Assembly: GCA_019120295.1 (NCBI GenBank)
Contig: DWVI01000005.1
Span: 64,955 to 128,954, forward strand
DNA length: 64,000 bases
Source of the DNA: Candidatus Onthoplasma faecipullorum
GTDB lineage: Bacteria > Bacillota > Clostridia > Christensenellales > UBA1242
Reading direction: 5' to 3'
The notes beneath the pieces are model-generated. The model did no database searches. It saw only the letters and a list, made by a program, of their open reading frames with translations, and was not told the origin of the DNA. Position numbers and translations under genes: made by a program. This document shows, piece after piece, positions 24,992-34,277 of this stretch; positions within the stretch are counted from its first letter, which is position 1, and every line of letters begins with the position of its first letter.

Positions 24992-27547
24992 TTATTCACT
25001 ACGAAGTGCTGCAACTGGATCTTTTTTAGCCGCAATTCGCGCTGGAACTAGACCTGCAATAAAGGTGAGAAGTACACTAACAACAACTAGAATAAAGCAA
25101 GGCCAGAATGTTAAAGTTGCAAGACCTGAAATGCCTGTCAACGCCCTTAAAATTAGTGAAATTGGAACAGTTAATATCGCACTAATAATAACACCAAGTA
25201 AACCAGACATTAGCCCAATGATAATGGTTTCTGCGTTGAACACATTTGAAACGTCGCCCTTTGAAGCACCAACACTTCTTAGAACACCAATTTCCTTAGT
25301 TCTTTCTATTACTGATGTGTAAGTAATAATTCCTATCATAATACTTGAAACAACGAGCGAAATTGCCGCAAATGCAATTAGGACGTATGAAATTGTGTCA
25401 ACTAATGTGCCTAAAATGTTAGTTAAAAGCGCTGAACTATCTGTGTAAACAATGGTGTAAACTCCTTCCCTATCATTCCACGAACTTAACATATTGGAAA
25501 CATCGTCTTTTGCTTCAAAACTACTTGCATAGAAATATATCCCGTTTGGAATTTCACTCGCGCCGTACATTTGAAGATATAAGTCTATCACTTCTTCGTC
25601 TGTTAAATCGATTTGCATTGCTTGGCTTAAAATTTGTTTCATTTGAATTGGTGAAGTGTATGTGAATATATCATTTTCTGTGCCTAAATATTGCGTTAGT
25701 TCACTAATTCTAACAACATAACTTATAGGGAAAGTTTGCATGCCATTGTTTATGAAATTACCATCGTCATCCAAATACATATCCCTAATATTTTCCGCCA
25801 CCTGTGAGTTCATTGAATTTTCGTGATAGAAATTTGCTAAATCGTGGGTGTACATTATTCCATTTGAGAATATTGAACCACTGGCGTCTTCTTTAATCTC
25901 TAAAACGCATGTGATAGTTAATTCAATAGTGTTTGTATCTTCGTAAAGAGATTGCAAATTTTCTTGGCTTATAACTTCGTCACCAAAATTATATTTAGGT
26001 TGTAAAGTTGTACTGTCATAATACGCGTCATTTAAAATAAGTTTGTAAGTTTTACCAATGACGTCTGAATAATTCAAATTTTGTAAGTTGTCTTCTGCGT
26101 CGTATGTTGGAGTTATTCCAATAGACATCAACTCACTGATAGATAAACCGTCGCTACCAACAACAAGCGCTACTTCATTTCTATTTGTTGGGAAATGTGC
26201 ATTTTTGCCTTTTATATCATACAAAGATAAAATGTAATCTTGGTCAACTTGTTCAAAGAAAGTGGAAGACGTTGTGCCTGATAATGCGCTTGTGGTTACT
26301 GTGCTATTTATTTTTGTGTAACCAGTTAGGTTGTCATATGTGATTAATCGCATATCTGATGCATAACTAATTAGGTAATCATTTAAATAGTTCATTTTAT
26401 TGTCATCATCATAATAATCTCGAACGTAACTTATAAATTCAGGGCTTATATAATTGTACTTACCCATATTTATGAAAGTGTCACGTGGGTCATAGATTGT
26501 AATGCTATTATCGTCGCTTTCATTGGTTTCGTAACCGCCTTGAATTGTATTCATGGTTGCGTTATAGTCAATCGCAATGGCTGAAATTGATATTGGATAA
26601 CTTGATAAACTTTCGCTTTGCATACGGTCGATATAATTTGTCATACCAGCACTCACTGCCAAAATTAATGCAATACCGATAATACCAATACTACCAGCAA
26701 TAGAAACCATTGCGGTTCTACCCTTTTTCGTTAGTAAGTTTTTAAAACTGAGTGAAAGAGCGGTAAAAAACGACATTGACTTTTTCTTTTCCGTCTTTTT
26801 AAAACCTGTGTTTTCTGCCTTTTCTAACTTTTCTTTATGCTTTTTTGTCTCTTTTTCGGATTGTTCGTGAGTGTATGGCTTACTATCTTCTATAACTTCG
26901 CCATCTAATAGCCGTATAATACGGTTAGCATATTTGTTAGCGAGTTCTGGGTTGTGAGTTACCATTATAACGAGCCTATCTTTGCTCACTTCTTTTAGTA
27001 GGTCCATAATTTGAACGCTGGTTTTACTATCAAGCGCACCAGTTGGTTCGTCCGCTAAAATTATTTCTGGGTCGTTTACAAGCGCACGTGCTATTGCCAC
27101 CCTTTGCATTTGTCCGCCAGATAATTGATTTGGTTTTGTTTTTAATTTGTCACCAAGACCAACTTTATTTAACACTTCAATTGCACGCGCACGCCTTTCT
27201 GCCTTTTTAATTCCGCTTAAGGTTAGTGCTAGTTCAACATTTTCAAGTATCGTTTGATGCGGAATTAAATTATAACTTTGAAAAACAAAACCAACTCTGT
27301 GGTTACGATAATTATCCCAATCTTTATCTTTATATGATTTTGTGGAAACGCCGTCAATAATTAGGTCACCAGATGTGTAACGGTCTAGCCCACCGACGAT
27401 ATTTAAGAGCGTTGTTTTACCACAACCAGAAGGACCTAGTATTGCCACGAACTCACTTCGCCTAAAACAAATATCTATACCTTTAAGCGCAACAACTTTT
27501 TGGTCTTTTAAATCATAAACTTTTTCAATTTTAGATATTTCCAGCAT
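24992..27547 (-). CDS. ABC transporter, fused ATPase and FtsX-like permease
   Basis: 851 residues. N-terminal ATPase (about 1-225) with Walker [10 protein letters not shown] (38-46), signature LSGGQMQR, Walker [13 protein letters not shown] and an H-loop THNPEL; then a charged linker, a membrane helix near 285, a large external domain of about 400 residues, and three C-terminal helices of the FtsX/MacB type. MacB-like transporters move peptides, antibiotics or lipoproteins mechanically across the envelope. I use ATG 27547 (MLEISKIEK) with GAGGGGG upstream. It overlaps the MarR gene by 17 nt, suggesting the regulator controls export of a toxic compound or peptide. Confidence 0.88.
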   Translation of the reverse strand: MLEISKIEKVYDLKDQKVVALKGIDICFRRSEFVAILGPSGCGKTTLLNIVGGLDRYTSGDLIIDGVSTKSYKDKDWDNYRNHRVGFVFQSYNLIPHQTILENVELALTLSGIKKAERRARAIEVLNKVGLGDKLKTKPNQLSGGQMQRVAIARALVNDPEIILADEPTGALDSKTSVQIMDLLKEVSKDRLVIMVTHNPELANKYANRIIRLLDGEVIEDSKPYTHEQSEKETKKHKEKLEKAENTGFKKTEKKKSMSFFTALSLSFKNLLTKKGRTAMVSIAGSIGIIGIALILAVSAGMTNYIDRMQSESLSSYPISISAIAIDYNATMNTIQGGYETNESDDNSITIYDPRDTFINMGKYNYISPEFISYVRDYYDDDNKMNYLNDYLISYASDMRLITYDNLTGYTKINSTVTTSALSGTTSSTFFEQVDQDYILSLYDIKGKNAHFPTNRNEVALVVGSDGLSISELMSIGITPTYDAEDNLQNLNYSDVIGKTYKLILNDAYYDSTTLQPKYNFGDEVISQENLQSLYEDTNTIELTITCVLEIKEDASGSIFSNGIMYTHDLANFYHENSMNSQVAENIRDMYLDDDGNFINNGMQTFPISYVVRISELTQYLGTENDIFTYTSPIQMKQILSQAMQIDLTDEEVIDLYLQMYGASEIPNGIYFYASSFEAKDDVSNMLSSWNDREGVYTIVYTDSSALLTNILGTLVDTISYVLIAFAAISLVVSSIMIGIITYTSVIERTKEIGVLRSVGASKGDVSNVFNAETIIIGLMSGLLGVIISAILTVPISLILRALTGISGLATLTFWPCFILVVVSVLLTFIAGLVPARIAAKKDPVAALRSE

Positions 27548-27971
27548 CTGCAACCCCCTCACTCAATTTATTCATTAATCTAAAAAGTGTTTTCTTTTCT
27601 TCGGTTGTGAATTTTTTGAAACTTTCGTCTAAATGACTATCAATTTTACGTTTGAATTCTTTGGCAACTTTTTCGCCATTTTCACTTAGTTGCAAATCAA
27701 ACTTGCGCTCACCAACTCCCACCTTTTCAACGAAGCCTTTATTGATTAAATCTCTAACAGCACGCGTTGTGTTTGCTTTATCAACACATAAAAGATTATT
27801 TAAGTCTTTCATCTTTAAACGTTTGTAGCGGAAAAGATTAGCAATATATCTCGCATGAAAATGTGTAAGGTGAAATTTTTTTAAAAACTCGTCTTCCACC
27901 TTAGTTATAATTTTGCTTACGTTTTGCATTAAACGCAACATTTCAATTTCAAAAAATTCATTTTCTTTCAT
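27531..27971 (-). CDS. MarR-family transcriptional regulator
   Basis: 146 residues, winged-helix MarR topology: N-terminal dimer helix, HLTHFHARYIANLFRYKRLKMKDLNNLL, recognition region VDKANTTRAVRDLINKGFVEKV, wing VGERKFDLQLSENG, C-terminal dimer helices. It heads the ABC transporter operon. Its promoter contains an inverted repeat over the -35 box, the likely operator for autoregulation. ATG 27971 is six bases after the -10 box with no ribosome site, so it is leaderless. Confidence 0.85.
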   Translation of the reverse strand: MKENEFFEIEMLRLMQNVSKIITKVEDEFLKKFHLTHFHARYIANLFRYKRLKMKDLNNLLCVDKANTTRAVRDLINKGFVEKVGVGERKFDLQLSENGEKVAKEFKRKIDSHLDESFKKFTTEEKKTLFRLMNKLSEGVADAGNI

Positions 27972-27977
27972 ATCTTT

Positions 27978-28009
27978 ATGCTAACAAATTTAAGTTGAGT
28001 TGTCAACTT
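27978..28009 (-). promoter_or_regulatory. marR promoter with palindromic operator
   Basis: TTGACA (28006-28001), 17-nt spacer, TAGCAT (27983-27978), 6 nt to ATG. Inverted repeat AAGTTGA-N4-TCAACTT (27992-28009) overlaps the -35 box, size typical of a MarR dimer site. Confidence 0.75.
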
Positions 28010-28315
28010 TTTAATATATGTTTGAAAAAAAAATTTGTTGATTATCCTTTACTAATATTTTTTATCTCGCTCTGTAAATTTAAATAGTTTTGTAATTTTG
28101 TAATATTTTGTAAATTTTCATAGTAAAATATAAAAAACACACGAAAAATTATAAAATTTTACGATTTTTGCGTGTTTTTTGTTAAAAAATTTAAAAAAGT
28201 CAAGTATTTTTTAACTTTTTTGAAAATTTTTTTATTTTTTATTTGACTTTAAAATATTGTTTTGTTAAATTAAAGATATAAGAAAATATTATTTTTTTGT
28301 TGTTAAGGGGTGTGT

Positions 28316-28549
28316 ATGAACCTTGTTAGAAAATTAGTATTTCGCAAAATGACGCCAATGGAAGAAAAATGGTTGAAACTTAGAAAAAAACTAAATGATT
28401 ATAGAGATGAAACGTATTATCAAAGTAAAATTGATGAAATATTATCTATTGTCCCCCAAGATGCCGACGAATTGTTCTTTGCCGTGCAGTCCGCTTCTAA
28501 ATTATACAACTTTATTTTATATAGCACTGATTTAGGTATGGCAAAATAA
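28316..28549 (+). CDS. Unknown 77-residue protein
   Basis: ATG 28316 behind AAGGGG, with TTGACT-N17-TAAATT upstream. Small, helical and charged (MEEKWLKLRKKLNDYRDE), no membrane helix, no recognised family. A hairpin with T run near 28610-28640 follows. Confidence 0.5.
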   Translation: MNLVRKLVFRKMTPMEEKWLKLRKKLNDYRDETYYQSKIDEILSIVPQDADELFFAVQSASKLYNFILYSTDLGMAK

Positions 28550-28750
28550 AATTTAAGTTTTAATTCTATTATCAATACAATTTAAATTTAAGAATGATGT
28601 TTATAACAAAAAATACAGCAATGTTGCCGTATTTTTTTGTTTTTGCATTTATAAGATTTTTTAAAAAAATTTATAAAATTTTATTATTTTTGATGTTTTT
28701 TTGCAATTTATTTTGTGTTTTTTAGCAATTTTTATAAATTTTTTGTTATT

Positions 28751-29998
28751 TTATTCTTTTGTTCTAGCAATTTTTACGTTGTCCTTTTTTCTGTTTTGTA
28801 ATTCTTTAACAGGGTTGGGTTTAGTTTCAAAACGGTAGTCCTTTCCTGTTGTTTTAATCATTTTGTCAATAACCACATGGCTTGGAACACATTTTTCGTC
28901 TTTTATCACACTATCTTGATATTTAAAGAAATCGGCATTTGGTTTTAATTTCATTACATCAATATAACTTTCTCTATCCGCCGTTAGAAGAATTGTTCTG
29001 TTTAAAACTTCCCTAACATAATCAATATTTGTGCCGAGAGTTAACAATTTTGGAAATTCGCCAACTCCAATCACTTTTTTATAATCAATTTTATCATACT
29101 TTTTTAGCAGTTCACATGCAACGCGAAGGTGTGCACATTCCATTTCAAAATGGTCAAGCCAAATGTTTTTGATATATTCGTCCTTTTCTTCGCAGTAAGC
29201 ACTATAGTACAAATACGCTTCTGTATATTCGTGCAAAACCCACTGCTCTAACCATGTGCATGTTGGGTCTTTTAAACTTTCATATTGTGTAACATGTTGT
29301 TCTTCAACCAAACCAATTTCTGCATAGAGTTTTCTTCCTAAATCGTTTTTATACCACTGAGATATATTCATATAATAATTCATTGTTTGTTGTTCGGCTG
29401 CGGTGATTATGTTTGCAACAAGTTTTGAATATAGGTCGCTTTTGTCCGCCACCATGGCTCGTTTAACATCATCTTTCGGATATCTATGGTGAGCTATTGT
29501 TGGGCGCCCCGGTGTAATTTCAGCCATTGCCCCAACTAAAAATTTAGGGTCGGCATTTTTCACATCTAACATCATAAGATTTGAAAATCTGTACAAATGG
29601 TCAAAATCTTCAAGCAATGCAAAGTTAAGGGCTTGTCTGTTGTTTTCGTCCGTGTCATTTTGAGCAAGCGTTGCAGTTAAGTCAATTGCTAGTTGCTCAT
29701 ATGCAAGTGTGGTTTCCAAAATACTTTCATTTAATGGCTTCAAACATGCAATACGTTTTTGCTGTTGTTGTTCCTGCTTTCTAACCACAGCAAGCGCCTG
29801 CTTTATTTCTGGAATTTTACAATTCCTAGCAAATTGATGCAAAAACCAAACACTCTCGTACTCCGTTCCATTCATTAAAATTACACGCGTTTTAGTGTAT
29901 GGGTTTGTCTTTTTCTTATTATACGCTTTTGGATATAACTTTTCAAAGTCCATATAATAACTATCTATATCTTTTGTTTTATACTCTAATGGGTTCAT
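28751..29998 (-). CDS. Large ferritin-like helical protein
   Basis: 415 residues, helical throughout. Repeated E/H pairs resemble ferritin-like diiron helices: ALLEDFDHLYRF near 135, GLVEEQHVTQYESL near 228, LHEYTEAYLYY near 255, FEMECAHLRVACELL near 285. This order of E...ExxH elements suggests a four-helix diiron or manganese carboxylate centre, but I cannot place it in a known family. ATG 29998 follows GGAGGAGA; an upstream in-frame start has none. Possible oxygen or peroxide role by inference only. Confidence 0.5.
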   Translation of the reverse strand: MNPLEYKTKDIDSYYMDFEKLYPKAYNKKKTNPYTKTRVILMNGTEYESVWFLHQFARNCKIPEIKQALAVVRKQEQQQQKRIACLKPLNESILETTLAYEQLAIDLTATLAQNDTDENNRQALNFALLEDFDHLYRFSNLMMLDVKNADPKFLVGAMAEITPGRPTIAHHRYPKDDVKRAMVADKSDLYSKLVANIITAAEQQTMNYYMNISQWYKNDLGRKLYAEIGLVEEQHVTQYESLKDPTCTWLEQWVLHEYTEAYLYYSAYCEEKDEYIKNIWLDHFEMECAHLRVACELLKKYDKIDYKKVIGVGEFPKLLTLGTNIDYVREVLNRTILLTADRESYIDVMKLKPNADFFKYQDSVIKDEKCVPSHVVIDKMIKTTGKDYRFETKPNPVKELQNRKKDNVKIARTKE

Positions 29999-30187
29999 AT
30001 TCTCCTCCAATAAAAATATTTCCAAAAATGATTTAGTTTAAACAAAATCTAATTAAATAAATATTTAAACAAATTTATAAAAAATGTGTGAAAGTCTTCA
30101 AATTTATCAATAAAAAGTTAATTTTTTTTTAAAAAATACACAAAAAATTTAAAAAAATTTAAATTTTTAACAAATCATAAAGTTAAA

Positions 30188-30232
30188 AATGCTAAATATT
30201 GACAAGAAATTAAGATTATGGTACACTAGCCA
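30188..30232 (+). promoter_or_regulatory. Promoter of the HELTH-motif gene
   Basis: TTGACA, 17-nt spacer, TACACT, then AGGGAGA ahead of ATG 30256. Confidence 0.7.
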
Positions 30233-30255
30233 TAATAATTTAGGGAGAATTATAG

Positions 30256-32370
30256 ATGAAAGATAATAACAATAATGAATTGCGTTCTACTATTGAAAAG
30301 TTTTCTTCTGAAAATGAAATAAACGAATTGAAAGTTAAAAACATTTCGGAATTTATATATAAAGTCATAATAGACCCATCTAGCATTGATAGGGATGAAT
30401 TACTTAAATTTGTAGAAAACCTTATTTATAATAATCCTATATTAGAAAATGTGCAAAAAGATGATTTACCAAAATATTTAACAATTTTAGACCCAAAAAA
30501 TTTTGCAGACGGAGAATATGAATATGGCGACAGACTTATAGCAATCAAGTTATTGTCAGAATATAACTTTGATAGTTTTTTATATTACGTTTTAAATGTT
30601 GTTGGGCATGAATTAACACATTGTTTTCAAGATTCACTTGGATTGGATTATACTTACAATTATATTGCTCGTCATGATCGTCCATTTAATGATGAAATGG
30701 ATGGTCAACTTAACAAATCAATTTGGTCACTTATCAAAAATTTAGGTAGAGAAAAACTAGATTTTTTCACAGATAAAGATTTAGATAATATATCTTTAAA
30801 CGTTTATTACCATTTACCGCACGAACGTGACGCAAGAATTGGAGCGATAATTTTTATTGACTCTATAATGCGACTTGCTTTTCAGTACATTGAAACAAAT
30901 TACCCAAAATTTGATTTAGAAAATGTAAAATCAACTTTAAAAGAGCATTTAGATAAAATGATTAATAAAATCGATATAGAGCAAGATAAATATTTGAGAG
31001 ATATAGAAATAGTATCCTTAAATTTAGATTTAGACAAATTTATTAAATTCGATTCGCTTATTTCAAGGCTTAGCGCTCGTATGTATGCCAAAAATTTACC
31101 AATACTTTTTAATAATGAAAACGCAATAAATATTTTAGAAGATATTAATAGCATTCAACAAAAAATTAATCATGAAAATAATTTTATTGAAATATATAAA
31201 AAGTATTTAGAATTCTATAAATCTAAACAAAATAACTCACAAAAATCAAATAATGATTATCAAACTAAACAAATTAGTAAAAACAACGAAGAAAAAGAAG
31301 AAATCCTTAAAGAAATTGAAGCATTAAAACAAACCTTATCAAAAATAAAAAAATCTATTGGGTACAAATTAAAACTTAAAGGCGCAACACTCGCACATAA
31401 GTCTACACAAGATATAATTAACGCAAATTATGATTACATAGAATATCTTGAAGAACTTAATCAACTTTTAAACGAAGAAAATGAAAATGAATACGCAGAT
31501 AAAATTAGTTATTACACTGAAAAATTAGCTAATTCTCGTGAAACATTAAAATCACTAAAATCAACTCTTAAAATCAAAGAAAGTAAACTAAAAAAACTTT
31601 CCTTTAAACCAAATTATGAAACTTTTTTAAAATACATACAAAATCTTAATCAATTTGTAAGTTCTCTCACTTTTATGTATTGTTTAAATGACGGATCTTC
31701 CGGATCTTTTACAACATTTGAATTTTTAAATAAACTTGTGAAAGACGGTAGTATTCAAGCGCTTGAAGCAATAAACTACATTTCACTAAATTATAACATG
31801 ACATTTGAAGAAGTATTCGACAAAGCGTACATCTATACAGCGCTCATTGATAAAGATGTTACTCTATCTTCATTCATGCACCTTAATTTATATGACGCAA
31901 ATGATAAACCATTAATTTCATACGAAAAAATTGATAGAATAGCAAGTAATTTATTATTCTCTGACAAAATCGATTATTTACCTTTTGTTTTGCCTAAAAG
32001 TGCGAAACACATCTCACAGCAAATAATAGATGCTTTAACTTGGCGCGTTAAACATTATATTTGGGAAATTGAACATTCACATAAAGACATAATTGCAAGA
32101 AACTACTCCACGTTTTTAAACATTTTAAGAGACTTACAAGACAACGAAAATTTAAAATCGTTATATAACAAACTAAATTCGCTTAATGATAAATATAACG
32201 AATTAGTTTCAAAATTACCGAAAAATAAAGAAAAACGTGATTATTATAAAATTTACGGTAAAAAAGCCGGTGATTATTACTACAATGTATTTCTAACGCC
32301 TACCCCAACAGATAAAGAAACAAGAAAAGTAATTTCAACCCTAAATGACGAATATACAACAGTCCAATAA
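30256..32370 (+). CDS. Large HELTH-motif putative metallopeptidase with coiled coil
   Basis: 704 residues, no signal peptide or membrane helix. HELTH at 118-122 within VVGHELTHCFQDSLGL, followed at 189-194 by HERDARIGA: an HExxH zinc pair plus a later E/D with alanine, the layout of small cytosolic zinc peptidases of gluzincin or IrrE/ImmA type. Residues about 295-480 are coiled coil (long E/K/L runs), and a helical domain ends the protein. The rest is unlike any family I know. Own promoter and AGGGAG site; terminator directly after. Confidence 0.5.
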   Translation: MKDNNNNELRSTIEKFSSENEINELKVKNISEFIYKVIIDPSSIDRDELLKFVENLIYNNPILENVQKDDLPKYLTILDPKNFADGEYEYGDRLIAIKLLSEYNFDSFLYYVLNVVGHELTHCFQDSLGLDYTYNYIARHDRPFNDEMDGQLNKSIWSLIKNLGREKLDFFTDKDLDNISLNVYYHLPHERDARIGAIIFIDSIMRLAFQYIETNYPKFDLENVKSTLKEHLDKMINKIDIEQDKYLRDIEIVSLNLDLDKFIKFDSLISRLSARMYAKNLPILFNNENAINILEDINSIQQKINHENNFIEIYKKYLEFYKSKQNNSQKSNNDYQTKQISKNNEEKEEILKEIEALKQTLSKIKKSIGYKLKLKGATLAHKSTQDIINANYDYIEYLEELNQLLNEENENEYADKISYYTEKLANSRETLKSLKSTLKIKESKLKKLSFKPNYETFLKYIQNLNQFVSSLTFMYCLNDGSSGSFTTFEFLNKLVKDGSIQALEAINYISLNYNMTFEEVFDKAYIYTALIDKDVTLSSFMHLNLYDANDKPLISYEKIDRIASNLLFSDKIDYLPFVLPKSAKHISQQIIDALTWRVKHYIWEIEHSHKDIIARNYSTFLNILRDLQDNENLKSLYNKLNSLNDKYNELVSKLPKNKEKRDYYKIYGKKAGDYYYNVFLTPTPTDKETRKVISTLNDEYTTVQ

Positions 32371-32388
32371 AGACTGTTGTTTTTTATC
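32356..32388 (+). terminator. Terminator of the HELTH-motif gene
   Basis: CAACAGTC-CAATAAA-GACTGTTG followed by T6; the stop codon lies in the loop. Confidence 0.85.
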
Positions 32389-32462
32389 TTTTAACATTAA
32401 ATAATCTAAAAAAAATTCCTAAATTGTGCCTAAAAAATTTGTAATACATAATACAGTATTTA

Positions 32463-32498
32463 AAAATAAAAAACACCACAATATAAAGTGGTGTTTTC
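32463..32498 (-). terminator. Terminator of tRNA-His
   Basis: AACACCAC...GTGGTGTT stem with an A-rich left flank (U-rich on the minus strand). Confidence 0.8.
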
Positions 32499-32501
32499 AT
32501 G

Positions 32502-32578
32502 TGGGGTGGATAGAGGGACTCGAACCCACGACAACCAGATCCACAATCTGGCGCTCTACCAACTGAACTATATCCACC
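32502..32578 (-). tRNA. tRNA-His (GTG)
   Basis: GTGGATA/TATCCAC acceptor with an extra 5' G (32578) opposite C73, typical of tRNA-His. Anticodon stem CAGAT/ATCTG around TTGTGGA. CCA encoded. Confidence 0.95.
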
Positions 32579-32935
32579 ATATGTGGGCGATTTGCCCTTT
32601 GTAATCGTTTTACTAACGTAAAACTTCATTTATGGGCAATCGCCCACATTTCCCCACTGCGACATACGTCTCGTGGGGTCCCCATATAAATTTTTAGAGT
32701 ATGCGCTCTTTTATCGTTTTGCTAAATACAAAACTCAGTTTATGCGCGATTGCGCACATTATCCCACTTCGTGTTATGCAACACTTGTGGGAACCATAGT
32801 TAAAATTAATTTGCCCTTTGTAATCGTTTTACTAACGTAAAACTTCATACAAGTTTTCTACGAGACAACGTCGCAGTAGAATTAAGGAGCAATCGACCTT
32901 TAGGCTTATGTTTGCGTTTAGCAAACTAGCAAAGG
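32579..32935. repeat. Cluster of nested palindromes next to tRNA-His
   Basis: In order: a 60-bp hairpin with outer TGGGCGAT...ATCGCCCA and inner GTTTTAC-TAAC-GTAAAAC (32582-32649); CCCCAC-TGC-GAC...GTC-TC-GTGGGG (32652-32678); a GCGC-stem copy around ATCGTTTTG...CAAAAC (32698-32760); CCCAC-TTC-GTGTT...AACAC-TT-GTGGG (32763-32791); another ATCGTTTTAC unit (32811-32848); TTCTAC...GTAGAA (32856-32881). No reading frame of interest. Confidence 0.75.
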
Positions 32936-33012
32936 GGCGCATTGTGACGTGGTCGCCCACATTGTATTGCCAAATTATCCAAAATAATATTCAAAACACG
33001 ATATTTAAAAAT

Positions 33013-33174
33013 TTACTTTTCTTTTTTAAACACCAAAATTGCACCGCAGTTTGGAGTGGAACAAACGCTAACAAATTCATAACCGAGTGTCACCATTTCA
33101 TTGATTTTATCTTCAATCAATTTGGCGCGTTTCTTTGCAGATGAAGTGTAAGGTATAATTTCCGTCTTATACAT
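33013..33174 (-). CDS. Small DUF4177-like protein
   Basis: 53 residues from ATG 33174 with CGGAG eight bases upstream. MYKTEIIPYTSS at the start, a central helix KKRAKLIEDKINEMVTLGYE and an end FVSVCSTPNCGAILVFKKEK match the DUF4177 pattern (beta, helix, L/I-N-x-x-x-x-x-G-(W/Y)-E-(L/F)-V-S-V, L-V-F). Function of the family is unknown. It lies between tRNA-His and tRNA-Gln inside the palindrome-rich tract. Confidence 0.6.
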   Translation of the reverse strand: MYKTEIIPYTSSAKKRAKLIEDKINEMVTLGYEFVSVCSTPNCGAILVFKKEK

Positions 33175-33206
33175 ATTGCAACTCCGTTTTTATGACGAAT
33201 TTCGTC

Positions 33207-33281
33207 TGGCTGGGGTAGGTAGATTCGAACTACCGCATGCAAGAGTCAAAGTCTTGTGCCTTACCGCTTGGCGATACCCCA
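33207..33281 (-). tRNA. tRNA-Gln (TTG)
   Basis: Acceptor TGGGGTA/TACCCCA beginning with U as in tRNA-Gln, discriminator G, CCA encoded. Anticodon stem CAAGA/TCTTG with TTG. Confidence 0.93.
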
Positions 33282-33285
33282 CCGC

Positions 33286-33379
33286 GGAGCAACCCGACCT
33301 TTAACTAGGTCACTATCGTGACCAAAAGTCCTATGGTCGGTTGCTCCTTTTGCCCCATTGCGCACTAGTGCTTATGGGG
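33286..33379. repeat. Nested palindromes after tRNA-Gln
   Basis: Outer GGAGCAACC(C)GACC (33286-33299) pairs with GGTCGGTTGCTCC (33335-33347); inner GGTCAC-TATC-GTGACC (33308-33323). Next to it CCCCAT-TGC-GCAC-TA-GTGC-TT-ATGGGG (33353-33379), where both outer and inner stems differ from sister copies yet pair perfectly. Confidence 0.8.
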
Positions 33380-33484
33380 ACCCCATTTATTTTCTTTTAT
33401 AAAGTTCCCTTTGTAATCGTTTTACTAACGTAAAACTTCATTTATGGGCAAGTCTTAAGTTTTTAACCAATTATTAAAACAAAT

Positions 33485-33566
33485 TGGTGCGGATGAAGGG
33501 ACTTGAACCCCCACGGTCTCCCACTAGATCCTAAGTCTAGCGCGTCTGCCATTTCGCCACATCCGC
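33485..33566 (-). tRNA. tRNA-Leu (TAG)
   Basis: Acceptor GCGGATG/CATCCGC, long variable arm, anticodon stem CTAGA/TCTAG with TAG, CCA encoded. Confidence 0.95.
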
Positions 33567-33770
33567 ACGTCGCAACTTTCGCTATTGATAAATTGCTCCG
33601 CTTCGCTTTGCAATTATATCTTGTTTGCTCGGTCGCTCCTTTTATGAAGGACAACAAAACGTTTTCCTTCATTACATCTTTTTGATAAGGAAATATTCAA
33701 ATTTTTTCATTTTTATAAAATTAGCATCTAAAAAGTGTTTAGTTTAAAGTCTTAACACAAACGGACTAAT

Positions 33771-33846
33771 TGGTGGCTCATCCGGGACTTGAACCCGGGA
33801 CACCATGATTAAAAGTCATGTGCTCTACCAACTGAGCTAATGAACC
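33771..33846 (-). tRNA. tRNA-Lys (TTT)
   Basis: Acceptor GGTTCAT/ATGAGCC (one G-U), anticodon stem CATGA/TCATG with TTT, T-arm CCCGG-GTTCAAGT-CCGGG, CCA encoded. Its 5' half and leader are duplicated at 33980-34030. Confidence 0.95.
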
Positions 33847-33867
33847 ATATATAATATTGATATTAAG

Positions 33868-33979
33868 ATGTATTGTGCCCCGGAAACCCGGGACTTCCTG
33901 TCGGAGCCGGACCGCAACAAAGTTGCTCCCGTTCGCTTGCTAAAAACCTTTCACTGAAAGGTTTTTTTAACGCGCTCAC
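33868..33979. repeat. Palindromic insert between tRNA-Lys(TTT) and its 5' fragment
   Basis: Contains GCAAC-AAA-GTTGC, and AAAAACCTTTCA-C-TGAAAGGTTTTT followed by T and GCGCG; the latter recurs in changed form at 35991-36024. No gene. Confidence 0.65.
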
Positions 33980-34030
33980 CCATGATTAAAAGTCATGTGC
34001 TCTACCAACTGAGCTAATGAACCATATATA
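33980..34030 (-). pseudogene. 5' half of tRNA-Lys(TTT), duplicated
   Basis: Exactly repeats 33803-33853: tRNA bases 1 to just past the anticodon stem plus 7 bases of leader; no 3' half follows. After an indel, ATTAAGATG continues the match. Confidence 0.85.
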
Positions 34031-34222
34031 TTAAGATGATTATCAGTTGTTTAACGTTTTATATGAACCAACTAAAGTCGTTTTTTCGTGCTTAACGCGT
34101 TAAAAACTTTTTCATTATATATCATTACAAAAAAAAAGACAAGTGTTTTTTAAAAATTTCTTACAAAAATTTTGTTTTTCTTTAAATAGTATAATTTTTT
34201 TGTGATGTGTAAATTTTATGAG

Positions 34223-34253
34223 TATTGACAAGATTACTGCCATATGATAAAAT
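34223..34253 (+). promoter_or_regulatory. Promoter of the 271-residue protein gene
   Basis: TTGACA, 17-nt spacer, TAAAAT, then AAGGAG. Confidence 0.7.
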
Positions 34254-34277
34254 ACTTTCAGCATTAAGGAGAAATAA

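Noticed and set aside
32384..32629. 81-residue frame across tRNA-His
   Set aside because: Spans the tRNA and its terminator; protein has no coding character. The same applies to the frames over tRNA-Leu (33463-33685) and the tRNA-Arg palindromes (35913-36125).
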